Assembly (NCBI GenBank): GCA_900540345.1
Contig: UQFK01000002.1
Span: 62,001 to 126,000, forward strand
DNA length: 64,000 bases
Source: an uncultured Eggerthella sp.
Lineage (GTDB): Bacteria > Actinomycetota > Coriobacteriia > Coriobacteriales > Eggerthellaceae
Reading direction: 5' to 3'
The notes under the pieces are model-generated. The model saw only the letters and a list, made by a program, of their open reading frames with translations. It made no database searches and was not told the origin of the DNA. Shown piece by piece: positions 10,428-20,000 of this stretch (positions are counted from its first letter, which is position 1; every line of letters begins with the position of its first letter). Position numbers and translations under genes: made by a program.

Positions 10428-10634
10428 CTGGTTTTCTTTGAGGCTCTGTCAAAAAAGTTTTCCACAAAATAGTTTTTTCGAATGAACTTTTATATATGCG
10501 AGGCTCTGAGATGCTCTCTAAGACTCGAGAAAAATTTTTATGACCTAGAGGTCATTGATTTGAGCGATTTGTTCAATGCAAATTGCCAAATTTATAGGTC
10601 GAGAGAATCAGACCATCTTCCAAACCAAATTCAA

Positions 10635-11951
10635 TTACGCGATACGAATCGATCTAAAAGTACTCGCTTCATTGATTTCATCCAGGACGCTGATAATGGC
10701 ATCCGATTGATAAAAATCTCCGCGTTCCTTTTTCCCCATTTTTCTAAGCATTCCGTATTCACAAGCACGAAGAATGAGAGTCGTAGCGGTTCGCTGGGTA
10801 ACCCCTAAGCTCGTTGCAAGATATGCCGAATTCACAACAGGTTGCTTCACCAATGTCTTAGGTAGCTGTCGGATCTTCGAGCCTTTGCGATGACCGACTA
10901 GTTCATCCCAGCCATCAAGCAATGATTCGATCGAGGATTCAGTCACTTGACTAACAAAGAGCGCAACTTCCAATGCAGAGACAACTTCCTCAACGATGGC
11001 GAGCGGATCGCCTTCGCGATAAAGATGCAATGCATCGAGCATGGAATTAATGTTGTGAAGGAAACCGACAGAGACCGGAATGAGAGTCGATGAAAGAACT
11101 CCACCTTCCCTCAGGACGTGATGGATCAGGGCTCTGCCGGTTGGGCCATTCGCGGTGAGGAACGGATGAACAGTTTGGAACTGTGCATAAAGAATGGCTG
11201 CCTTCACTACGGGGTCCAGATCAGATCGAGTGCCGAATTCGATCAGATCCGCCATGTATTCAGGAACACGATGAAAAGCTGGGGGCACAAATAGTGCGGT
11301 ATGAGGAGTGAAGGATGTGCCCCCTAACCAGACCGGTTTCTGGCGTAGCTTTTCAAAGGCCGAATTGGTTTGGTTGTCAATCTGCTGCTCGCCGATCAAG
11401 GCTGAGTGAACGTCCATGATTCCATCCAGGGTCAATCCTGGAGGCAGCTGCAGCGCCTTCTCGGTCGCCGCCATGTTCGCCACCACAAGTCGAGCACTGC
11501 TCGAAGCCTTGGGGTAAAGCTCTGCAAGCGCAACACTCTGAGCAGTCGACGTAAGTCGATCGATCTGAGAGCTCGCTGAGCTTTCGCTCCGTAGAAGCAT
11601 GGTCGGAACATTGTCTGCGCGCTGTGCAAGTTCCACATCGAAACGAGCCATCTCGACGAGGATCGCACTGATGCGTGTCGACAGATCTTCCGGGATTGTC
11701 ACGCTTCGATCGGCGATCAACAGCGGAAGTGCAGCCTGGTAGAACGTTTCAGTGCTGCGAATCGGGCGATCTGAACCGAATCCGAATTCTCCCAAAGCCT
11801 TCTCTGCGGTCTTGCTGGCATTCTTGCTCGCACTGTTTCCAGAGCCGTTCTTGGCATTGCTGCCAGCGCCGTCTTGCCAAGCAAGTTCTTCGTAAGAAAT
11901 CGAAGGCCACTGATAAAGCTCAGTCGAATTTTGTTTCGAATTCTCGTTCAT
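10635..11951 (-). CDS. Fic-domain protein with degenerate active-site motif and C-terminal winged helix
   Basis: 438 residues. Fic enzymes usually transfer AMP to a target hydroxyl using HxFx(D/E)GNGRxxR. Here residues 262-273 read HPFLTANGPTGR: the catalytic His and final Arg are kept, but the metal-binding acidic residue is Thr, the first Gly is Ala and the first Arg is Pro. The following RALIHHVL matches actinobacterial Fic proteins. The autoinhibitory helix motif (S/T)xxxE(G/N) appears changed to SSQIDR (residues 127-132). Residues ~355-430 look like a winged-helix domain. Residues ~28-55 are low-complexity Gly/Asn/Ser/Lys. It stands alone with its own promoter and terminator. The fold is sure; AMP-transfer activity is doubtful, and a DNA-binding regulatory role is possible. 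Confidence 0.85.
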   Translation of the reverse strand: MNENSKQNSTELYQWPSISYEELAWQDGAGSNAKNGSGNSASKNASKTAEKALGEFGFGSDRPIRSTETFYQAALPLLIADRSVTIPEDLSTRISAILVEMARFDVELAQRADNVPTMLLRSESSASSQIDRLTSTAQSVALAELYPKASSSARLVVANMAATEKALQLPPGLTLDGIMDVHSALIGEQQIDNQTNSAFEKLRQKPVWLGGTSFTPHTALFVPPAFHRVPEYMADLIEFGTRSDLDPVVKAAILYAQFQTVHPFLTANGPTGRALIHHVLREGGVLSSTLIPVSVGFLHNINSMLDALHLYREGDPLAIVEEVVSALEVALFVSQVTESSIESLLDGWDELVGHRKGSKIRQLPKTLVKQPVVNSAYLATSLGVTQRTATTLILRACEYGMLRKMGKKERGDFYQSDAIISVLDEINEASTFRSIRIA

Positions 11952-11978
11952 ACACTATCCGCTGTTTTCTCTTCCGTA

Positions 11979-11987
11979 ATTATAGCA
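11979..11987 (-). promoter_or_regulatory. Extended -10 promoter of the Fic gene
   Basis: On the minus strand TGCTATAAT lies 28-36 bp upstream of the start codon, a perfect extended -10 element. No good -35 is seen at 17 bp. The implied leader is about 20 nt. Confidence 0.55.
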
Positions 11988-12502
11988 TATTCAGAAATAA
12001 AGCAATAGTATTTTCTGACTTTTTTTAATTATAGAAGATTATTCTTATTTGTCACTTGTTTTCTTCTGTTTTACGTAATCTTTTTTATTTTGCTTCCGAT
12101 TATTAGATAGATAGGAAGCTTTATACTTCGACTGAATTTCGAAGAGAAAATGAGATAAAGCATCATGGGGATCGAGGTAAAGGAAACTGGATGTTAGAAA
12201 TAGCGAGATGATGCGCCGTCGAAGATCGATCTAAAGAAAATGACGGATGTGAAAACTAGCTAACCTTTGTGACTGTTCAAGATCGATGAGATCTATCGCC
12301 GCAAAAGATGACAGGCTTTTGCAGCACAAGAACTAAGTTGCACTTGTTCAAGGTTTGTCCTTGGTTGCGTATTTCGGGTCGTATCTAATTAAAAGTTGGC
12401 AATTCAAGGATTTGTTCTGAATCCGGTTGGCTGCTTTTGATCTAGCGCATCGCTCTAGACTTGATCGCGCGTTGAGGTCTGAGTATTTATCGCAGACTTG
12501 AT

Positions 12503-12646
12503 TACTTGTTGTTGGCTGAACGTTCGTTGGGGGTTTGACTGTTCGCTGCTAACCTAACTACTCGTTGCAGGCTGAACGTTCGTTGTGAGTCTGACTGCTC
12601 GCTGCTAACTTAGCTACTCGTTGTGGGCTGAACGTTCGTTGCTAAC
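12503..12646. repeat. 56-bp tandem repeat, about 2.6 copies
   Basis: GGCTGAACGTTCGTTG recurs at 12514, 12570 and 12626, exactly 56 bp apart. Intervening sequence (GCTGCTAAC, ACTCGTTG, TTGACTG) is also conserved. No open frame crosses it. Confidence 0.8.
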
Positions 12647-12721
12647 TTGATCGCAAATCATAGGACTCAGGGGCTCAGGGCTTTGCGCTTAAGAACATTT
12701 ATGCAGTGATATCCATAATTT

Positions 12722-13026
12722 TTGCAGTAAATTTACGCTTGTATGCACATTTGCACTACCCCAAAAGTCTGAAAGCGCTTTTGGGGTAGTGATCAAAATT
12801 AAGTCATAAAAGAATGCAAGATTTATAGGCTGTGACCTGGTATTTTATATTTAGAAAGGTAGGCTGACGGAATACAGTCCAGACACTACCCCATTTCTGA
12901 CGCTCGGCTAGCCTTGAAAGGTATGATCTAACGCTCAAAATGTAGATATAAGCGTATTTTTGAAGCAAAAAAGAGCTGATTTACTGCAAATGTACATATA
13001 AACGTGTTTTTCTAGCAAGATATTTC
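12722..13026. repeat. Composite intergenic element, locus 1
   Basis: A minus-strand arm at 12722-12749 (GTGCATACAAGCG, then TTTACTGCAAAAA, middle part missing) and two head-to-tail plus-strand arms at 12938-12990 and 12991-13026 (TGTACATATAAACG, GAAGCAAAAAAGAGC, ACTGCAA) point outwards from a 188-bp core. The core contains GACCTGG at 12834-12840 and the 14-bp inverted repeat. Related pairs occur at four other loci in the window. Confidence 0.65.
12754..12791. repeat. 14-bp perfect inverted repeat
   Basis: CACTACCCCAAAAG at 12754-12767 pairs with its complement at 12778-12791 across a 10-nt loop; a third CACTACCCCA lies at 12884-12893. No T tract follows on either strand, so an ordinary terminator is unlikely. 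Confidence 0.7.
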
Positions 13027-13099
13027 AATAACGAGAACAATACGGGCGCTATGAGGACCGTCATCAGGTCTTGTAACGAAGCAAGACAGTAAGCGCACT

Positions 13100-13230
13100 T
13101 CGCAGGGTCGACACGTTGCACTTTACAGCAAGATTCTCCAGCATAAAGGATTCAGAAGGTCGACACGTCGCGCGTTGCATCAAGATCCTCCAACATAAAC
13201 GTTTCGTAGGGTCGTCTCATCACGTGCTGT
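13100..13230. repeat. About 52-bp tandem repeat, 2.5 copies
   Basis: GGTCGACACGT at 13106 and 13158, a decayed form near 13209, and AGATTCTCCAGCATAAA / AGATCCTCCAACATAAA 52 bp apart define the unit. Non-coding. Confidence 0.65.
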
Positions 13231-13567
13231 AACAGGGCGCTGAGACAAGGATCAAAGAGAGTGCTCTGTCACGGAAGGTCTTGCAGCAAAGTGGCGCTAA
13301 AGAGTCCTGCGCGGGACTTTGCGGCAAAAACGACCGCATGAGAGCCGTTCTAAGAGGCGATTTTGGATTGAAGAGTACTTTAGTCATTGTAATTTATAGA
13401 CGATTTAGAAGTATGCAGCTTGTTGACCTGGGATTACGCGATTAATAAAAGATCGCATGAGACTAGGCTCTTGAAATGAACAGGGGGACGAGACAGAGCG
13501 CTATCAAAGCATAAAACAATCTGGAAAGAGAGACAGCGGAACGACATCGAAGTGCAGAGGCACACCA

Positions 13568-13740
13568 GAGCGATATCCAGGCAGCGACGGATGTTGACCT
13601 GCAAGAATTGAAGATGCAATACGTCCGCAGCGATATCGAGGCAGTGACGGATGCTAGCCTGCAAGAAGCCACCTATCGCAGAAGATGTGATGCGTGCGCA
13701 GCGATATCGAGGCAGCGACAAATACTAACCTGCAAGAAGA
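13568..13740. repeat. Tandem repeat reaching into the fbp stop codon, 3 copies
   Basis: GCGATATCGAGGCAGCGAC followed by CTAGCCTGCAAGAAG-type sequence occurs starting at 13570, 13630 and 13700. The last copy contains the fbp stop codon and its final codons, so the other two look like duplications of the gene's 3' end. Confidence 0.75.
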
Positions 13741-15725
13741 CCGGATTCATAAGCAGCAATAAGCTGTTCAAGGGCATTGACCTGGTCTTTTATCCAAACA
13801 CCGGCATCTGTATCGGCAACAAGGATTGGAGTGGGTGCCACTTGGACATCGCGACGCTCGGAGAAGATATCAAGACACTGCTCGATCGCATCTTCAGTGG
13901 AAGAAAGCGGCTGATGAGCATCGAGAAAATAGCCTTGCGAGCTATAGATGAGCGTGAAGCCCGCAATACCCGTCGTCCCCTGATACGCGCTCGAAAAACC
14001 ACCATCAATCGTAAAGACTTTGCCATGGCACTTTACCGGATCTTCGCCATCTTTTACTTTCACTGGTACATGTCCGCAGATGATATGAGCAGTATCAGGA
14101 TCGAGCCCAAAATCCTCGAAGATCGCATCGAATACTGCCTGATCATTGAAGAGTGTGTAGAAGGGATTCTTCACTTCCTTGCGCGCGGCCTTATCGGCGA
14201 TGAGATAGATCTCGAACGTTGCCATCTTGCTCTTTGCAAAGAGCGGAGAGCCCGCTCCAAGCCACATGTACCAGATAAGATCTCTGCCACGACGCTGAAT
14301 TTCGTGGTCTGAGCTGGTGAAAGCTTCACGGACATACTGATCGAATGCATCAAATAAGGCGCGCCCTTTATAAACAGTTCCATAGACATCAACTTCCTTG
14401 AGCGTTCCATCGGGATTAAGCGGAACGCACGCATGGAAGAGCAGATTGCCATTATAAATAGTGTAGAGACTTCCAACGTCCAGCAAGAAATCAACATGAC
14501 GCTGCAGTTTTTCGCAGCCCCTGAATGCTGCTTCAAGAGCAAGCATAACCTCTTCTTCTTCTGACGTGAGCTTATAAGGATCAGACCAATCAACCGTAGG
14601 AAACACGGGGTCGGTGATCTCGTATTCAATGCCATCGACTTCAACGGTGCCACCTGTAGGGTTGCCATTCGCATCAGTTTTGGAGTTGAGGTTGATAGTG
14701 TGGAGTTGCTTGCGATCTTCAAGGCCAAATGATGGGTTCTCGTCGATCAACTTTGCTTCAACTTTGAATTGCAGAATAGCCATAGCCTTCTGAATCTTGA
14801 CGTTGAGCTGGTGTTCTTCTTCGGAAAGACCTGGATCACCCTTCAGCGCATAACCAACGCAAGGATCGTCGCCATAGACGCGCTGCGCGAAAGAAGCGAG
14901 CGGGCGAAGGTTGATGCCATAAGAATCTTCCAGGATGGAAAGGTTGCCATAGCGAGCGCAGTTTCGCACTACGTGTGCGATGCATCCCCATTGTCCAAGG
15001 GCCGCGCCCATCCATACTACATCGTGATTACCCCACTGAATATCAATAGAGGGAAAACGCATGAGCTCTTCCATGATAAGGTCGGGGAATGATCCGCGAT
15101 CGTAAACGTCGCCCACCATATGAAGGTGATCAACGGCAAGGTGCTGAATGAGTTGGGCAAGTACTACGATAAAATCGGATGCTATGCCGGTCTGAATGAG
15201 TGTATCAATAAGCGTGTTTGCGTAGGAATCTTCTGGCAGCGCAGGAGCATCAGCGTGCGCGTCGTGCGAACCTGCATGGAAGAGCAGCGCGCATACCAGC
15301 GAACAGTACTCTTCTGGGAGCGCAGCTTCAATGCGCTCTTGCGTGTGACGAAGTGCGAGTGGACGCGCGATAGCGATCAGGAACTTGATGCTTTCAGCAT
15401 AATATATTTCCTGGTCAGATGCACTTTCTGCATCAATTTCGACCCTTTGCTCGGGGTAATAGACAAGTGAGGCCAGCTTACGCTTCTGCTCTGGTGTGAG
15501 CCTCTCGCCAAAGACATGGTCGATGAGCTTGCGAATGCCGCCTGAGGCATTGCGCAAAATGTGCGAGAACGCCGCGTATTCTCCATGGATGTCAGAGACG
15601 AAGAACTCCGTTTCTTTCGGAAGGCTCGAGATGGCGGTGAGATCGACGATCTCGACGGCAGCATCGGCCGCGGTAGGATAGAGCACCGAGAGTGTTTCCA
15701 GGTATTGCTTTTCGATGGTTTCCAT
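13725..15725 (-). CDS. fbp: Fructose-1,6-bisphosphatase, class III
   Basis: Hydrolyses fructose 1,6-bisphosphate to fructose 6-phosphate in gluconeogenesis, in the cytoplasm. The 666 residues match the length and organisation of the class III (Firmicutes-type) enzyme. Metallophosphatase motifs are visible: VSDIHGEY, GDVYDRG, WGNHDVVWMG, ICGHVPVKVKDGEDP and an IDGGFSSAY near the C-terminus. The ATG at 15725 is chosen because GGGAGGG precedes it; an in-frame start 27 codons earlier adds residues not typical of the family. Class III enzymes are unrelated to the FBPases of most other bacteria. The stop codon lies inside a tandem repeat. Confidence 0.93.
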   Translation of the reverse strand: METIEKQYLETLSVLYPTAADAAVEIVDLTAISSLPKETEFFVSDIHGEYAAFSHILRNASGGIRKLIDHVFGERLTPEQKRKLASLVYYPEQRVEIDAESASDQEIYYAESIKFLIAIARPLALRHTQERIEAALPEEYCSLVCALLFHAGSHDAHADAPALPEDSYANTLIDTLIQTGIASDFIVVLAQLIQHLAVDHLHMVGDVYDRGSFPDLIMEELMRFPSIDIQWGNHDVVWMGAALGQWGCIAHVVRNCARYGNLSILEDSYGINLRPLASFAQRVYGDDPCVGYALKGDPGLSEEEHQLNVKIQKAMAILQFKVEAKLIDENPSFGLEDRKQLHTINLNSKTDANGNPTGGTVEVDGIEYEITDPVFPTVDWSDPYKLTSEEEEVMLALEAAFRGCEKLQRHVDFLLDVGSLYTIYNGNLLFHACVPLNPDGTLKEVDVYGTVYKGRALFDAFDQYVREAFTSSDHEIQRRGRDLIWYMWLGAGSPLFAKSKMATFEIYLIADKAARKEVKNPFYTLFNDQAVFDAIFEDFGLDPDTAHIICGHVPVKVKDGEDPVKCHGKVFTIDGGFSSAYQGTTGIAGFTLIYSSQGYFLDAHQPLSSTEDAIEQCLDIFSERRDVQVAPTPILVADTDAGVWIKDQVNALEQLIAAYESGLLAG

Positions 15726-15938
15726 GACCCTTGGTCCCTCCCAATCGGACGGCACATCGCACAAACGCGAGGTGTTCGCGCCTGCAGCAAACGTGTAACC
15801 GAACACGGTTTACCCATTTGCGCAACTACATGAGAATACAGAGTTTTTCTTTTGAACCATATTACCAGTTCACGGCGCAAAAGAGCAGATAGCAAAAGGA
15901 AATCATGATTCTTTCGCAAGCGTGCAGGAAGTTTGAAC

Positions 15939-15977
15939 GCGTGACGCTGCGGGACACTTGAGTGCGTGACGCTGCGG
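15939..15977. repeat. Short direct repeat, 25-bp period
   Basis: GCGTGACGCTGCGG occurs at 15939-15952 and 15964-15977, between the stop of the sugar-binding lipoprotein and fbp. Non-coding. Confidence 0.6.
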
Positions 15978-15992
15978 AACACAAATGTTCCG

Positions 15993-16979
15993 TTACTCCT
16001 TATAGGTGTCGATGTTGTCGATCGTGATCTTGACCGTATCGGTGCTTACGGAGCCCTTCACGCTACCCTCGGCATTGATCAGCTTGTTCAGCGTTCTGAT
16101 GCCCTGATAGCCCATCTGATACGGATCTTGGACGAAAAGCGCATCGATAATGCCCTTACGCAGATAGTCGAGGTTGATTTCCGTGTCTTCCAAACCTACG
16201 AGCACGATGTCAGTCTTCTCGAGCTCTTCAAGCGCCATGGCAGCTCCCGTTGTATTGTCGCCGCCCGTAATGAAGAGTGCATCGATCTCGGGATGCTCTG
16301 CAAGCAGGCGTTTTGTGCACTCTTTTGCCTGATCAATGCTATTCTTGCCTTCAGCTTCTGCCACGATCGTGGTGTAATAATCATACACAGCGTCCTTAAA
16401 GGCAGCGTAGACGAAGGCTTCGTTCTCTATGGATTTGGCTGTACAAATGTAACCGATATTCGCTGTACCATCGGTCAGCGAGATCAATTCTGCACCACAA
16501 GCAAATCCCATCTCGTAGAGATCGGTGCCGACATAAGCAGCGCGCGCTGAATCTGGTGCATCTGCGTCGACCGTGACAACAGGTATCCCCTTTTCGTCAG
16601 CCATTTCTATGAGATCTGCTACTTCTGGAACTCCAGCATAGACCAGGATACCATCAGGGTCGGAATCAATGGCTTGCTGCATGTAGGCTGGCATCTCATT
16701 CATGAAATCATCTGCGCTGATTGGACCGACGACCTCGGTTTTGACCCCTAATGACGCATCAGCCTCTTCGATGCCTTCGATGCACTGCTGCCAATAGGGG
16801 TTCTCGACGATCGGGCATACGAAGACGAAATGACGCTCGGGATCAGGCTTTTGTGCGGCACACCCGGTTGTGCATACCACGACTAACAACAATGCGATGA
16901 TCGCGCATACTAGCGCGCAACGATGGAGAAGTATGTGATGAGCTTTTGTGATCGTTGCCCCTTTTTGTAACGTTTTCAC
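15993..16979 (-). CDS. Periplasmic sugar-binding lipoprotein (RbsB/Peripla_BP_4 type)
   Basis: 328 residues. An N-terminal hydrophobic stretch ends in a lipobox with Cys40 (VVCTTGC), so the protein should be membrane-anchored outside the cell. The rest follows the type I binding fold of ribose/galactose-binding proteins: FVCPIVENPYWQQC, a helix with GILVYAG, IPVVTVDADA, YVGTDLYEMG, ALFITGGDNTTG and VLVGLEDTE. No transporter permease or ATPase is adjacent. The gene diverges from the hybrid kinase at 17048 with only 68 bp between start codons, so it may present a sugar or signal to that kinase. The start is GTG (CGAAAAGG upstream); no ATG fits better. Confidence 0.85.
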   Translation of the reverse strand: MKTLQKGATITKAHHILLHRCALVCAIIALLLVVVCTTGCAAQKPDPERHFVFVCPIVENPYWQQCIEGIEEADASLGVKTEVVGPISADDFMNEMPAYMQQAIDSDPDGILVYAGVPEVADLIEMADEKGIPVVTVDADAPDSARAAYVGTDLYEMGFACGAELISLTDGTANIGYICTAKSIENEAFVYAAFKDAVYDYYTTIVAEAEGKNSIDQAKECTKRLLAEHPEIDALFITGGDNTTGAAMALEELEKTDIVLVGLEDTEINLDYLRKGIIDALFVQDPYQMGYQGIRTLNKLINAEGSVKGSVSTDTVKITIDNIDTYKE

Positions 16980-16999
16980 CCTTTTCGAGCATCATACCT

Positions 17000-17027
17000 T
17001 ACTTTTATATAGTGAGATAGTTCTATC
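17000..17027. promoter_or_regulatory. Divergent promoter region of lipoprotein and hybrid kinase
   Basis: The 68-bp gap between divergent start codons holds an AT-rich core (ACTTTTATATAGT, 17001-17013) that offers -10-like hexamers on both strands, followed by the inverted repeat GATAG-TT-CTATC at 17016-17027. A shared operator for both genes is plausible but inferred. Confidence 0.4.
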
Positions 17028-17047
17028 CGATTCGAAGGACGCCAATA

Positions 17048-20000
17048 ATGCCTGACCAGGATGTTTCCTACCGTTGTACCCGACTGCTTAGGGCAGCGCT
17101 TGCCTTGATCATCTCTTTAGCGTTGACGCTTGGCATCGCGCCAGTCGCACTTGCCGATGTTGAAGAACCAAATTCAGCGATCGGAGATCCGGCGGATATC
17201 ATTGGGGCCACATTCGGCGACGAATCCGCATCGGCAAACCAAGAGGATGCTTCGGGCGCCAACATCGAGAAGCCCATCCGTATCGGCTACTATTACGGCG
17301 ATCCTGCCTTCCAAGACGGCTTTAGCGACGATGTACGCAAATCGGGATATGCCTATGCGTATTATCAACAGCTCGCGCCCTATGCTGCATGGAATTACGA
17401 TTATACGTACCTTTCTCGTGCTGAAGCGATCGAAGCGCTCGAGCGCGGTGAGGTCGATATCGTAGCAGGCGTATACAAGACATCCAAGCTCGAAGAAGAG
17501 CTGCTCTTTTCCGAAATGGATATGGGGCTCGATGGTGAGCCGCGTTATTTTGCGGTGAACAAGGATCGTCCTGACCTGCTCGAAGAGCTGAATGCGGCTA
17601 ACGATGCACTGCTTGCGAGCAACCCGCGATTCCAGCTTCAAAACTGGCAGGAATACTATGGCAAGAGCGATGTAGTGACCACGCTGTCCAAGACACAGCG
17701 AGCTTGGCTCGAGCAAAAAGGGTCGCTCAAACTTGGCTACCTGACAATGAGCCTCCCTATCTCTGGACAAGATGAAGATGGCGATGCAGCAGGCGCGCTC
17801 GGTGCGGTCGTGCCCGTTCTTGAGAACTTCTTGGGCATTCCAATCGAGACTATTCCGTTTAACAGCCATATCGCGATGAACAATGCGATCCATAATGGCG
17901 AAGTAGATGTCATCTTTCCTGTCTATTCTGACGAATGGACAAGTGAGAGCAAAGGACTGTATCAAACAGCGCCCCTGATCGAAGATAGAATCCTGATGGC
18001 CTATACGGGCGATTACAACGATGATCTGCTCGAGCGCGTCGCAGTGAGCGAATCTTCGATCGGCCAGCAGATGTTCCTCGCGCAATATGGTGATGACTAC
18101 GAGCTGATCACCTACCCTGATCGCGTTGCAGCCTTCGAAGCGGTGCTTCACGGTGAAGCCAATTGTGTCATCGGCAGCGCGAATGTACTACAGCTGTTCA
18201 TTACCGAGCATCCCGAATACGACAACTTCAACACAGTCTATCTCGACGGTACCGAGGGATTCTCGTTTGCGGTGAGTCGTGATGAATCAACACTCGCCGT
18301 GATCATGGAAGAGGCTGTACAGCAAATCGACGACGTGACGATCACGAACGCGCTGATCCGCTATTCGCATGCGGAGATACCGTTTTCCCTGGTAGATGTC
18401 ATTCAGCAATATGCGCTCCAGCTCTTGGTGATCGGCCTTTTGATCATTGCTGTGATCGTGATCGTCTTCATCCTGTATCGCCGCCGTGTGCGTGCGTTCA
18501 ACAAAGAGCAGGCTGCTACGCGCGTGGCACTTGAGACTGCGCTCAGAGCAGCTGACAATGCGAGTGCGGCCAAAACGAGCTTCTTGTCGAATATGAGCCA
18601 TGATATCCGCACACCGCTGAATGCGATCATCGGTATGACTGCGATTGCGGGTGCCAATATAACCGACAGCAACCGTGTGAAGAACTGCCTTGAAAAGATC
18701 GCCTCATCAGGCAAGCATCTGCTCGCACTGATCAACGAGATCTTGGACGTGTCAAAGATCGAATCAGGGCGTATCGAGCTTTCGGAAGAGCCCTTCGATC
18801 TTTCTGTCATGTTGAAAGATCTGCTCGACATCAACAAACCGCAAGCTGATGCGAAAAATCAGAAGATGATTATTCGCGTGAAGGATGTTGAGCACGAAGA
18901 GGTGATCGGCGATAGCCTGCGTCTACAGCAGATCTATACCAACCTGGTGAGCAACGCGATCAAATACACGCAGCCAGGCGGCACAATCGATATCACGCTC
19001 GTTGAGAAGCATACGGGCAGTCCAACGCTTGCCCAATACGATTTCATCGTGAAGGACAACGGCATCGGCATGAGCAAGGAATATCTGCCGCATCTCTTTG
19101 AGGCATTCACGCGCGCCGATGACAAGGATGCCGCCGAGCAGCAAGGTACGGGACTTGGTATGCCTATCGCACTCTCGACCGCACGCATGATGAATGGTGA
19201 TATCAAGGTAGAAAGCGAGCTTGGCAAAGGCTCGACCTTCACCGCAACGGTGGTCCTCAAGATCGCGGAGATCGATCCAAGCATCTATGAAGAGTTCGTT
19301 GATCTGAAGGTCTTGGTGGTCGATGATGACCAGGCGGTGTGCGAGTCAACGAGCATCATGCTCAACGACCTGGGCATGGACTGCGAATACGTGCTCTCGG
19401 GGCCTGAGGCGGTCAAGAAGCTGGCTGAAAGTGAGCAAAATGGTGAGCACTATTTTGTCGCGATCATCGACTGGGTGATGCCCGATATGGACGGTGTTGA
19501 GACGATCCGTCAGATTCGTGCGCACGCTTCCAAGGACGTACCGATCATCGTGATATCAGCCTACGACTGGTCAGAGATCGAGATTGAAGCGCGCGAGGCA
19601 GGAGCAGCATACTTCGTGAGCAAGCCGCTTTTCAAATCGCGCTTGACTCATTTGTTCGCGCAGATCATGGGCGAATCTGTCCAGGAGAGCGCGGATGATC
19701 TTGAGGTGCTGACCGACCAGGTTGACTTCACTGGCAAACGCGCGCTCTTAGCCGAAGACAACGACCTCAATGCCGAGGTTGCTTGTGCCTTCCTTGGCAT
19801 GACTGGCCTTGAGATCGAGCACGTTCTCAATGGCGAGGAGGCTCTGCGCGCGATCGAGGGGCATGAGCCGGGCTATTATGATTGTGTATTCATGGATATG
19901 CAGATGCCTGTTATGAATGGTCTTGATGCGACTGTAGCGATCCGTAAGCTTGAACGCGAAGATACTAACTTTGATGTGCTGCCGATCTTCGCCATGACCG

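Larger units (their letters stand above)
9472..10634. other. Non-coding stretch upstream of the BspA-like gene
   Basis: About 1.16 kb without a convincing gene. It is AT-rich from 9720 to 10240 and should hold the promoter of the surface-protein gene. Two clusters of paired GCTATACA words lie at 9983-10006 and 10124-10150, the second within GCTAGC-type ends. A terminator for the Fic gene is at 10401-10427. A 108-codon plus-strand frame at 10482-10808 overlaps the Fic gene and has no family resemblance. Confidence 0.6.
11952..13724. other. 1.8-kb non-coding region with tandem repeats and a composite element
   Basis: No gene is recognised between the Fic and fbp genes. The region holds three degenerate tandem arrays (12503-12646, 13100-13230, 13568-13740), a 14-bp inverted repeat (12754-12791) and one composite inverted-pair element (12722-13026). 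It may be a decayed locus. Confidence 0.6.

Noticed and set aside
10482..10808. 108-codon plus-strand open frame before the Fic gene
   Set aside because: Half of it lies antisense to the Fic 3' end, no ribosome-binding site, no recognisable protein.
13568..13740. CRISPR-like spaced repeats
   Set aside because: Periods of 60 and 70 bp, only three copies, spacers partly similar, no cas genes, and overlap with the fbp 3' end.
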